DNA of 64,000 bases from Kibdelosporangium aridum (GTDB lineage Bacteria > Actinomycetota > Actinomycetes > Mycobacteriales > Pseudonocardiaceae), in contig NZ_FWXV01000004.1 in assembly GCF_900176515.1 (NCBI RefSeq), positions 661,341 through 725,340 of the forward strand. The letters are read 5' to 3'. Positions 50,470 through 58,203 of this stretch are shown here, piece by piece. How positions within the stretch are numbered: position 1 is the first letter of the stretch; every line of letters begins with the position of its first letter. Made by a program: the position numbers and the translations under genes. The notes beneath the pieces were generated by a model. It was not told the origin of the DNA. It did not search any database and was given only the letters and a program-made list of their open reading frames with translations.

Positions 50470-50805
50470 CTACGGTGAGGCACGCCGTCGTTGTTCGCGG
50501 ACCGCGATCGGCGCCCCGGCGAGGTCTTCGTCGTTGCACAACAGCTTGACCTCGAAGTACGGCGCATCACCGCTGTCGTCGTAGTCCAAATGGATCGCCA
50601 AGACGTCCACTGGCTCGCCGAGCCACTGCTCGGCTTTCCGTAGCCAGGCTGCCGACCGTTCCAAGGCGGAAGGCAGATCGTCATCGCGGAAATCCACCGG
50701 GCGATACGCCACGTCTTGGACTACATCCTGTGCATTGTCCAGCTGGGGCAGATCAACCGCCACGCCAGCCTCGTCTAGATTCAGTACGACCCGTTGCTCG
50801 GTCAC
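50470..50805 (-). CDS. Hypothetical acidic protein
   Basis: A 111-residue soluble acidic protein, MTEQRVVLNLDEAGVAVDLP at the start and a WLRKAEQWLGEPVDVLAIHLDYDD core. I do not recognise a family. Third-position GC is high and the frame is clean, supporting a real gene. It lies between a downstream 250-bp gap and the MFS gene, both on the minus strand. Confidence 0.7.
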   Translation of the reverse strand: MTEQRVVLNLDEAGVAVDLPQLDNAQDVVQDVAYRPVDFRDDDLPSALERSAAWLRKAEQWLGEPVDVLAIHLDYDDSGDAPYFEVKLLCNDEDLAGAPIAVREQRRRASP

Positions 50806-50853
50806 TTTTGAAGGGTCTCTTAATCGCCGCGCCTTCGCAATCCACGATCGATG

Positions 50854-52371
50854 TCAATCGTGGCGGCGTGCGGCGCCGCACGCCAGCGCCAGCAGCGCGC
50901 CGAGCACGCAGATCACCGACGTGATCAGGAAGATCTCGCTGTACTCGGTGTTCAACGCGTCGAACAGTTTGGCCTTGTACGCGGCTGTTTCGGCGTCGAA
51001 CTGCTCCTTGGTCTTACCGAACGGCAACGGCGTGTCGAGGCCCGCGGTCAGGCTGTGGAAACGGTAAAGGCCCCATGCTGTGAGCGCAGCCACACCGACC
51101 AGCATGCCGGTCATCCTGGCCACGACGACCCCGGCGGACGCCACGCCGTGTTGCGCGGCGGGCACAACGCGTAGCACGACCGAGGACAGCGGCCCGATCA
51201 CCAGGCCGAGCCCGAGCCCGGCGATCACCAGGTCGGTGTCCAGCCGGGGCAGGGTGAACGGCCCAAGGTCGTGCCGGGCGGCCAGTACGTCCACCGGCCA
51301 GCCTGAGATCAGCAGGTACCCGGCGGCGGCGATGAGCAAACCACCGAACGCGACCCAGCGGTCGCCGATCCGGGCCGCGAGCCAGCCGCCCAGCAACGCA
51401 CCGATCGGCAGCGCCACGAGGAACCGCACGAGCAGGAACACCGCGCCGGTCCGGTCCTTGCCGAGCAGCGTCTGCGCGACGAGTTCGATGTTCACCAGCG
51501 TGACCATCAACGCCGCGCCCGCTGCGACGGACGCGCCCAGCGCGGCGAGGAACGGCCCCATCCGAACCCCGGCGGGATCGATCAGCTTGGTACGCGCGAA
51601 CCTCTCCCACGCCAGGAACCCGAGCAGTGCCACGAACGCACCGATCAGCACCGGCACGCCCCACGGCGGCAGAACCGCGCGCTGCGGATCAGGGTTGTAC
51701 AACCCGACGACCGCGAGCCCCAACGTGACGGCCAGCAGGACTCCGCCGGTAATGTCCACCTTGGCCGGTGCCGGGCCTTGTTTGTCCCGCCCGGGAACCG
51801 TGAAGTGAATGGCCACCATGGCGATCACGGCCAACGGGACATTCACCCAGAAGAGACCGCGCCACGATCCGAAAGCGACGGCCAGCACCACGCCGTAAAT
51901 AGGACCGAGCACGCTGCCCAGTTCCTGCGCCGCACCAACCGCGCCGAGCACCGTGGAACGTTTGCGTTCCGCCCAGAGATCCGCGGCTAGCGCCAGGGTC
52001 ACAGGCAGCAACGCACCACTGGCAATGCCTTGCACGACACGGCCGGCCACCAACAGCGGCAGATCCGTCGCGACGGCCGTGATGATGGAGCCGGCCGTGA
52101 ACCCGATCAGGCAAGCCTGCAACAAGGCGCGCCTGCCGAACCGGTCGGAAGCCTGGCCGAGCAACGGCATCGCCGCGATGTAGCCGAGCAGGTACCCGGT
52201 CACGATGGGGGTGGCCTGCTCGAGCCGGTTCACCGCGATGTTCAGGTCCCGCATGATGTCGTTGAGCACGCTGACCACGACGTACGTGTCGAGCGCGCCG
52301 AGCAGGACGGCGAGACCTCCTGCCCCGATCGCGACCCTGCGGCCTTTTCGGGGCACCCCCAGACTGGTCAC
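50854..52371 (-). CDS. MFS transporter, DHA2/P55-like
   Basis: A 505-residue major facilitator with 14 predicted TM helices: ALDTYVVVSVLNDIM, motif A GQASDRFGRRALLQ, motif C LGSVLGPIYGVVLA. Family DHA2 (EmrB/QacA). It sits directly after an LprG-type lipoprotein gene, its GTG overlapping the TAG stop (TAGTG at 52369-52373), as in the mycobacterial lprG-p55 operon, where the pair moves triacylated lipids across the envelope and affects drug resistance. Confidence 0.9.
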   Translation of the reverse strand: MTSLGVPRKGRRVAIGAGGLAVLLGALDTYVVVSVLNDIMRDLNIAVNRLEQATPIVTGYLLGYIAAMPLLGQASDRFGRRALLQACLIGFTAGSIITAVATDLPLLVAGRVVQGIASGALLPVTLALAADLWAERKRSTVLGAVGAAQELGSVLGPIYGVVLAVAFGSWRGLFWVNVPLAVIAMVAIHFTVPGRDKQGPAPAKVDITGGVLLAVTLGLAVVGLYNPDPQRAVLPPWGVPVLIGAFVALLGFLAWERFARTKLIDPAGVRMGPFLAALGASVAAGAALMVTLVNIELVAQTLLGKDRTGAVFLLVRFLVALPIGALLGGWLAARIGDRWVAFGGLLIAAAGYLLISGWPVDVLAARHDLGPFTLPRLDTDLVIAGLGLGLVIGPLSSVVLRVVPAAQHGVASAGVVVARMTGMLVGVAALTAWGLYRFHSLTAGLDTPLPFGKTKEQFDAETAAYKAKLFDALNTEYSEIFLITSVICVLGALLALACGAARRHD

Positions 52372-53054
52372 TAGACCGGCTTTTCCACGGTGACCGGCTT
52401 GTCCACCTCGGACAGCGTGATCTCGACCGTGTTGCCGGGCGTCAGTTCGACCACTGCCCGTACCGGCTGGTGGTTGCCGTCCTGTTTGACCCAGACCTTG
52501 ACGTTCACATCGGACTGGACACCGGGCACCAGGCCGGTGACGACGTCCTTGGCGACCTTGCCCGCGACCCGGTACGTCTTGACGCCCGCGATGTCCTCCT
52601 GTCCCTCGGTGACCGGCGACTGGATCGAGGTGAGGAGCTTGGCGATGCCCCGGTTCGGGTCGAGGATCGCCGACGGGTCGTAGATCTGCGTCGCGTCGCC
52701 GAACTGCTGCCAGGAGCCGGTGATGCCCTTGATGTAGAGGATCTTGTCCTTCAGCACGTACTGGACCTCGAAGGTCTGGCCGAACTGGTCGAGCTTGGCG
52801 TTGCCCTTGGCGTCACCGGCCTTGGTCAGGTCACCGGAGACTTCCTTGACCGGGATGCCCGGCACCTCGCCGTTGACCTTCAGCGCGAAGGTGGCGCTGT
52901 TGATCGGCTTGACCGCCTCGGAGGCGTCCCTGAGCAGGCCCGCGCCGTCCGGAAGCGTACTGCCGCCGGACTCGTTGGATGTCGACGTGCACCCCGCGGC
53001 CGTGACGAGCCCCAGCACTCCGAGCAACAGCAAACGCTTGAACATGCCACGCAT
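52371..53054 (-). CDS. lprG: LprG/LppX-family lipoprotein
   Basis: About 227 residues: lipoprotein signal MFKRLLLLGVLGLVTAAGC with the lipobox TAAGC, then an LppX_LprAFG beta-barrel half (AVKPINSATFALKVNGEVPG, DKILYIKGITGSWQQFG, GQEDIAGVKTYRVAGKV). These proteins bind triacylated glycolipids in a hydrophobic cavity. Start at ATG 53054 or the ATG three codons later. It is coupled to the MFS transporter, giving an LprG-P55-type lipid export unit. Confidence 0.9.
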   Translation of the reverse strand: MRGMFKRLLLLGVLGLVTAAGCTSTSNESGGSTLPDGAGLLRDASEAVKPINSATFALKVNGEVPGIPVKEVSGDLTKAGDAKGNAKLDQFGQTFEVQYVLKDKILYIKGITGSWQQFGDATQIYDPSAILDPNRGIAKLLTSIQSPVTEGQEDIAGVKTYRVAGKVAKDVVTGLVPGVQSDVNVKVWVKQDGNHQPVRAVVELTPGNTVEITLSEVDKPVTVEKPV

Positions 53055-53080
53055 CGTAGGGCGCTGCGGCTGAGACAACC

Positions 53081-54028
53081 TCAAGAAGGCGGCCGGAATG
53101 CCTTCCTGTAGCCCAACGGTGACACGCCAAGGCTCACCCGCAAGTGCTGGCGCAAAGAAGCGGCTGTACCGAGGCCGGATTCCTCGGCGACCCGGTCGAC
53201 GGCAAGATCCGTGCTCTCCAGAAGGTGCCGCGCGTGTTCCAGGCGTTGCCGCAACAGCCATTTGCCCGGGCTCATTCCTGTTTCCGCGCGGAATCGGCGG
53301 CTGAACGTGCGGACGCTCATTTTCGCGTGCCCGGCGAGCGTGTCCAGGTCGAGGCCTTCGGACAACCGTTCCAACGCCCACGAACGCGTCGCCGCGGTCG
53401 ACGCCTCGCCGATCTCCGGCAAAGGGCGCTCGATGAACTGTCGTTGGCCACCGTCACGCCATGACGGCACCACGCAGTAGCGCGCCGCGTGGTTGGCGAC
53501 CTCGCTGCCGTGGTCGTTGCGCAGCACATGGAGACACAGGTCGATTCCCGCGACCAGCCCGGCTGAGGTCAGGACGTCACCGTCGTCGACGAAGAGAACG
53601 TCTTCATTCAGCAAGACCTTCGGGTACAGCTCACGGAACTTCTTGGTGTGGCTCCAGTGCGTGGTCGCCGGGCGTCCGTCGAGCAGCCCGGCCGCACCGA
53701 GCACGAACGCGCCCGTGCAGATCGACATGATCCGCGTGCCTGGCCGGATCGTGGCGAGCGCCTCGGCCACGTCGCCGGGCAGCGTGCCGTCGTAGCGCGG
53801 GCCGGGGATCCGGGTGCCCGGGATGATCACGGTGTCCGCCTCGGCCAGCGTCTCCGGGCCGTGGTTGAGCACCAGCTGGTATCCGCCGTAGACCTGCACG
53901 GGTTTGTTGTCGACGCTGCACAGACGCACGTCGTAGCGATCGCCGGCGGGGTCGAAGACCATCGGCGGGATGGTCATGTCATAGCCGATCACCTCGGAGA
54001 GGGCGAGTACGGCGACGACGTGCGACAT
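53081..54028 (-). CDS. GlxA-type AraC regulator with DJ-1/PfpI domain
   Basis: About 315 residues. Residues 1-185 are a DJ-1/PfpI (GATase1-like) domain with VIIPGTRIPGP and the elbow RIMSICTGAFVLGAAGLL around a conserved Cys. Residues 215-310 are a double AraC HTH: LDTLAGHAKMSVRTFSRRFRAETGMSPGKWLLRQRL and VDRVAEESGLGTAASLRQHLR. GlxA-type regulators activate adjacent genes in response to small molecules. It is divergent from an MFS transporter. Confidence 0.92.
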   Translation of the reverse strand: MSHVVAVLALSEVIGYDMTIPPMVFDPAGDRYDVRLCSVDNKPVQVYGGYQLVLNHGPETLAEADTVIIPGTRIPGPRYDGTLPGDVAEALATIRPGTRIMSICTGAFVLGAAGLLDGRPATTHWSHTKKFRELYPKVLLNEDVLFVDDGDVLTSAGLVAGIDLCLHVLRNDHGSEVANHAARYCVVPSWRDGGQRQFIERPLPEIGEASTAATRSWALERLSEGLDLDTLAGHAKMSVRTFSRRFRAETGMSPGKWLLRQRLEHARHLLESTDLAVDRVAEESGLGTAASLRQHLRVSLGVSPLGYRKAFRPPS

Positions 54029-54084
54029 GGCCAGATTCTTGCACATGTTGACGTTCCGGCCACTGTTTCTGTCGCTGGATCCCA

Positions 54085-54103
54085 GTCACCCTTTCCGGGT
54101 GAC
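54085..54103. promoter_or_regulatory. Inverted repeat GTCACCC-N5-GGGTGAC
   Basis: A perfect 7-bp inverted repeat with 5-bp centre in the 70-bp divergent region between the GlxA-type regulator and the MFS gene, overlapping the GTG at 54099 that I take as the MFS start. It may be a regulator site, or indicate that the MFS start lies further downstream. Confidence 0.4.
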
Positions 54104-55364
54104 ACAACTTGAAGTGCGGACCAGGCGGGTGCACTGGGCCTGGTGGGTGGCAGGCGTGTCGTTCATCGCGCTGCTCGGCGCGGCCGGCTTCCGGGCGGCG
54201 CCGGGTGTCCTGATCGACCCGCTGCACCAGGAGTTCGGCTGGTCACGCGGCACGATCTCGCTCGCCGTGTCGGTGAACCTCGTGCTCTACGGGGTGATCT
54301 CGCCGTTCGCCGCCGCGCTGATGGAGCGCTTCGGCATGCGCAAGGTCGTGGCCAGCGCGTTGGTCCTCGTCGCCGCGGGCTCAGGGCTGACCGTGGTGAT
54401 GACAGCCAGTTGGCAGCTGATCCTCTTTTGGGGGATCTTCGTCGGCGTCGGCACCGGGTCGATGGCCCTCGCCTTCGTCGCGACCGTCACGTCACGCTGG
54501 TTCGTGAAGCACCGCGGCCTGGTCAGCGGTGTGCTGACGGCCGCGGGAGCGACCGGCCAGCTGGTCTTCCTGCCGATCGTGGCGAACATGGCCACGGACA
54601 TCGGCTGGCGCCCGGCGTCGTTGGTCATCGCCGGAGTGGCGCTGCTCGTGGTCCCGGTCGTGCTGATCTTCCTGCGCGACCACCCGAGCCAGGTGGGCAC
54701 GACCGCGCTCGGTGCCGATGCCCCCGAACCGCCGCCACCACCCAACAAGGGCGCGGCCCGCCGGGCGCTGCAGGTGCTCGGCACCTCGATGCGCAGCGGC
54801 ACGTTCTGGCTGCTCGCGGGCGGCTTCGCGATCTGCGGCGCGTCGACCAACGGCTTGATCGGGACGCATTTCGTGCCCGCGGCCCACGACCACGGCGTAC
54901 CGATGACCACGGCCGCGGGACTGCTGGCCCTCGTCGGGATCTTCGACGTCGCGGGCACGATCCTCTCGGGCTGGCTGACCGACCGGATCGACCCGCGCTG
55001 GCTGCTCGGCGCCTACTACGCCCTGCGTGGCGGCTCCTTGCTGCTCCTGCCAGGCCTGTTCGCGCCGACCGTCGAGCCGCCGATGTGGGCGTTCATCATT
55101 TTCTACGGCCTGGACTGGGTGGCGACCGTGCCGCCGACGGTCGCGCTGTGCCGTGACCGCTTCGGGATGTCCGGCCCGATCGTCTTCGGCTGGGTCTTCG
55201 CGTCGCACCAACTGGGGGCCGCGTTCGCCGCGACGGCCGCCGGTGCGACCCGTGACCACTTGGGCAGCTACGACATGGCCTGGTACGGCGCGGGTCTGCT
55301 GTGCATGGTCGCCGCCGTGTTCTCACTGGCGATCAAGCGAAACAAGCCCGCCGAAGTGATCTGA
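54099..55364 (+). CDS. MFS transporter (monocarboxylate/oxalate-formate type)
   Basis: About 421 residues, 12 predicted TM helices: WAWWVAGVSFIALLGAAGFRAAPGVLIDPLHQEFGW, a pattern typical of the MCT/OFA family, then MERFGMRKVV (motif A-like), and a second half beginning after a proline-rich loop (EPPPPPN). It probably imports or exports a small organic acid. Start uncertain: GTG 54099 or 54114; an upstream ATG at 54027 would overlap the divergent regulator. Likely controlled by the adjacent GlxA-type activator. Confidence 0.88.
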   Translation: MTQLEVRTRRVHWAWWVAGVSFIALLGAAGFRAAPGVLIDPLHQEFGWSRGTISLAVSVNLVLYGVISPFAAALMERFGMRKVVASALVLVAAGSGLTVVMTASWQLILFWGIFVGVGTGSMALAFVATVTSRWFVKHRGLVSGVLTAAGATGQLVFLPIVANMATDIGWRPASLVIAGVALLVVPVVLIFLRDHPSQVGTTALGADAPEPPPPPNKGAARRALQVLGTSMRSGTFWLLAGGFAICGASTNGLIGTHFVPAAHDHGVPMTTAAGLLALVGIFDVAGTILSGWLTDRIDPRWLLGAYYALRGGSLLLLPGLFAPTVEPPMWAFIIFYGLDWVATVPPTVALCRDRFGMSGPIVFGWVFASHQLGAAFAATAAGATRDHLGSYDMAWYGAGLLCMVAAVFSLAIKRNKPAEVI

Positions 55365-55383
55365 CCCTCTGTGATCGGTTCCA

Positions 55384-55411
55384 GGTACCCCCGCGAAACA
55401 TGGCGTTAACA
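55384..55411 (+). promoter_or_regulatory. GlnR-like half-sites upstream of glnA2
   Basis: GGTAC, GAAAC (55395-55399) and TTAAC (55106-frame spacing, at 55406-55410) occur at 11-bp intervals, similar to the actinobacterial GlnR pattern GTNAC-N6-GAAAC repeated. The block lies 23 to 49 bp before the glnA2 ATG. The outer sites deviate from consensus, so this is tentative. A TAGGCT -10-like box (55421-55426) then precedes the ATG by 6 nt, suggesting a leaderless mRNA. Confidence 0.35.
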
Positions 55412-55432
55412 CGTCCTGCCTAGGCTCACGCC

Positions 55433-56776
55433 ATGGATCGGCAGCAAGAGTTCGTCCTGAGGACGCTTGAGGAACGCGACATCCGGTTCGTCCGGCTGTG
55501 GTTCACCGACGTCCTGGGATTCCTGAAGTCCGTCGCGATCGCGCCCGCCGAGCTGGAAGGCGCGTTCGCCGAGGGCATCGGTTTCGACGGCTCGGCGATC
55601 CAGGGGTTCGCCCGCGTCTACGAGTCCGACATGGTCGCCAAGCCGGACCCGTCCACCTTCCAGGTGCTGCCGTGGGAGACGCCGGAAGGCGACCACTACT
55701 CGGCCCGGATGTTCTGCGACATCACGATGCCGGACGGCTCGCCGTCCTGGGCCGACCCGCGGCACGTGCTGCGCCGGACCCTCTCGCGCGCAAGCGAGAT
55801 GGGCTTCACCGTCTACGTGCACCCAGAGATCGAGTTCTTCCTGCTCAAGGACCTCCCGTCGGACGGCAGCGTGCCGGAGCCCGCGGACAACGGCGGCTAC
55901 TTCGACCAGGCGTCGCACGCCACGGCCACGAATTTCCGCAGGCACGCCATCGAGGCGCTGGAAGCGATGGGCATCTCGGTCGAGTTCAGCCACCACGAAG
56001 GCGCGCCCGGCCAGCAGGAGATCGACCTGCGCTACGCCGACGCGCTGACCATGGCCGACAACGTGATGACGTTCCGGTACGTGGTGAAGGAAGTGGCGCT
56101 GACGCAAGGCGTGCACGCGTCGTTCATGCCGAAGCCGTTCTCCGACAAGCCTGGCTCGGGCATGCACACGCATCTGAGCCTGTTCGAGGGCGACCGCAAC
56201 GCCTTCTACGACGCCGAGGACCCGTACGAGCTCTCCGAGGTCGGCAAGGCATTCGTCGCGGGCCTGTTGAAGCACGCCCGTGAGATCTCCGCGGTGACCA
56301 ACCAGTGGGTGAACTCCTACAAGCGCCTGATCGTCGGCGGCGAGGCCCCGACCGCGGTGTGCTGGGGCCACGCGAACCGCTCGGCCTTGGTGCGCGTGCC
56401 GATGTACTCGCTCGGCAAGGCTTCGTCGCGGCGCGTCGAGGTCCGCAGCCTGGACTCGGCGTGCAACCCGTACCTGGCCTACGCCGTGATCATCGCCGCC
56501 GGTTTGCAGGGCGTGCAGAAGGGCTACGAGCTGCCGCCCGCCGCCGAGGACGACGTGTGGTCGTTGTCCGATTCGGAGCGTCGCGCGGCCGGATACGCCA
56601 ACCTGCCGCAGAACCTGGGCGAGGCGTTGGCGGAAATGGAGAACTCGGAGCTGCTCGCCGAAGCGTTGGGCGAGCACGTGTACGACTTCTTCCTGCGCAA
56701 CAAGCGAGTCGAGTGGGACGAGTACCGCCGCAGCGTGACACCGTACGAGCTGAAGACCTTACTGCCAGTGCTGTAA
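55433..56776 (+). CDS. glnA2: Glutamine synthetase, GlnA2 type
   Basis: A 447-residue type I glutamine synthetase very similar to mycobacterial GlnA2: the opening EFVLRTLEERDIRFVRLWFTDVLGFLKS, the metal site YVHPEIEFFLL, then FSHHEGAPGQQEIDLRYADAL, GSGMHTHLSLFEG and NSYKRLIVGGEAPTAVCWGHANRS. It ligates ammonia to glutamate or uses a related amine; GlnA2-type enzymes have low activity on ammonia in some species. A strong terminator follows the stop directly. Confidence 0.94.
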   Translation: MDRQQEFVLRTLEERDIRFVRLWFTDVLGFLKSVAIAPAELEGAFAEGIGFDGSAIQGFARVYESDMVAKPDPSTFQVLPWETPEGDHYSARMFCDITMPDGSPSWADPRHVLRRTLSRASEMGFTVYVHPEIEFFLLKDLPSDGSVPEPADNGGYFDQASHATATNFRRHAIEALEAMGISVEFSHHEGAPGQQEIDLRYADALTMADNVMTFRYVVKEVALTQGVHASFMPKPFSDKPGSGMHTHLSLFEGDRNAFYDAEDPYELSEVGKAFVAGLLKHAREISAVTNQWVNSYKRLIVGGEAPTAVCWGHANRSALVRVPMYSLGKASSRRVEVRSLDSACNPYLAYAVIIAAGLQGVQKGYELPPAAEDDVWSLSDSERRAAGYANLPQNLGEALAEMENSELLAEALGEHVYDFFLRNKRVEWDEYRRSVTPYELKTLLPVL

Positions 56777-56808
56777 GGAAAGGGCCCTCACACGAGGGCC
56801 CTTTCCTT
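56775..56808. terminator. Bidirectional intrinsic terminator after glnA2
   Basis: AAGGAAAGGGCCCTC and GAGGGCCCTTTCCTT form a perfect 15-bp stem with a 4-nt ACAC loop; the stem begins within the glnA2 stop codon and ends at the stop of the convergent gene. T-runs at both ends fit a terminator for both directions. Confidence 0.92.
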
Positions 56809-57617
56809 CACTTGGTCGGCGGCGCCGTGTTCAACCCGCTTTGGGGGACGAGAGGCGTGACCGGGGGGAAGGTCTCGTACGTGAAGTCCCTTGGCGCCTC
56901 ATGCACCAGGTTCTTGCGGTTCTCCTCGGTCGCGGGCAGCCACTTGTAGGTGATCGTCAGCACGCCCTGCACCGAGCGGGTGGGCAGGAACGTCTTGCGA
57001 TCAAGCCAGATGTCCACGGTCCGCAGGTTTTCGAAGATCTTGCCGCGCAGGTGGATCTCGGCGCCGACGCCGACGAGCCGGATGGTGTCGTTCTGCAGCG
57101 CCTTCCCGGGATCACCCGTGCCGGACGCGGACACTGACGAGACAACGTCGTTGTCGGAGCCACCCCGGAAGGTCGTCACCGTCCGGCGGTGGAAGTCGAT
57201 CAGTTCCCGGCGGTCGGGCGTCGCCATCATGTCGCTGACGCCCGGTTGCGCACTCCGGCCGAGCCGCTCTGAGCGCAGCGCCCAGCTTTCGGATTTCGGC
57301 CAGCTGGGGCCCTCGGTGGTGAAGTTCACGATCATGCCCTGTGCCGCGGCGTCCGCCGCGCGGGCTTTCTCAATGATCTCCGCTTCGGTGAGCGTGGCCG
57401 GATCGACCGTCACCGGCGCCGGAGTGTTCGTGAACACTGTGCCCAGCAAGACGGCCACCACTGCGATGGCAGCGGCCGAACCACCGATCAAGCCTCGCCG
57501 CACGCGCTTGTGCTGGCGTGCGTGCCTGTCCGCCAGCGACTCGAGCAGATCGTCGCGGGGTACGAAGTCTGCTGTCGCGTCACGCAACTGCTCGCGCAGG
57601 TCGTCCTCGGTCATCAT
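56808..57617 (-). CDS. CU044_5270-type membrane protein, putative anti-sigma partner
   Basis: A 269-residue bitopic protein. The cytosolic N terminus (1-42) reads MTEDDLREQLRDATADFVPRDDLLESLADR, one TM follows (LIGGSAAAIAVVAVLLGTVF), then an extracytoplasmic domain (80-269) with the CU044_5270 pattern. Such proteins are commonly encoded next to SigE-type ECF sigma genes and may act as the signal-sensing partner. Here its ATG overlaps the sigma stop (ATGA at 57614-57617), so the two are coupled. Function is inferred from context. Confidence 0.8.
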   Translation of the reverse strand: MMTEDDLREQLRDATADFVPRDDLLESLADRHARQHKRVRRGLIGGSAAAIAVVAVLLGTVFTNTPAPVTVDPATLTEAEIIEKARAADAAAQGMIVNFTTEGPSWPKSESWALRSERLGRSAQPGVSDMMATPDRRELIDFHRRTVTTFRGGSDNDVVSSVSASGTGDPGKALQNDTIRLVGVGAEIHLRGKIFENLRTVDIWLDRKTFLPTRSVQGVLTITYKWLPATEENRKNLVHEAPRDFTYETFPPVTPLVPQSGLNTAPPTK

Positions 57618-58140
57618 GAGTTCTGTACCTCGATTTCTTGCGGCTCCCCCAGCAGCTCACGCAACCGGTTCAAGGCACGGCTCGTGTACGACTTGACCGT
57701 GCCCTCGTTGCACCCGAGGGCCCGGGCTGTGTCGTGATCGTCAGATCGGCGAAGAACCGGAACACGATGACTTCGCGTTGCCGTGTCGGCAGCTGACGCA
57801 ACGCCTGCACAAGCGCTTCCCGGTCGGCGATCCGTTGGCTCGCGTCCGGCGATGGCAGATGGGGCAGCTCGGTCTGGTTTCGTTCCCGTACCCGGCGGCC
57901 CAACAGCCGCCAGCGATCACGGGTCAGGTTGACCAGCACACGGCGCGCATAGGCTTCGGGCTGCTCACTCGCAGCCGACCAGCGCCACGCGACCCGCAGC
58001 AATGTGGTCTGCAGCAGGTCCTCGGCGTGGCCTCGGTCGCCGACCAGCAGGAAGGCCGTCCGCAGCAACGAAGCCGATCGGCTGCGGACGAAGTCCTCGA
58101 ACGCTGGGTCCAGCTCACGGGAACCACCGTGGAGTCTCAT
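57614..58140 (-). pseudogene. SigE-family ECF sigma factor with apparent frameshift in region 4
   Basis: The start at 58140 gives an ECF sigma factor: FEDFVRSRSASLLRTAFLLVGDRGHAEDLLQ (region 2), WRWSAASEQPEAYARRVLVNLTRDRWR, then region 4 LVQALRQLPTRQREVIVFRFFADL. After this the frame shifts near 57739-57743: adding one base restores DHDTARALGCNEGTVKSY and TSRALNRLRELLGEPQEIEVQNS, ending at a TGA that overlaps the next gene's ATG. Without the base the protein loses the recognition helix of region 4. Whether this is a mutation or a sequencing error cannot be told from one sequence. Confidence 0.8.
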
Positions 58141-58203
58141 GCCCGTACAAACTCCGTTCCTGCCCGGCAGGGTTGCCCTTCGTTCGTCGGGTTGACCGCA
58201 GGC

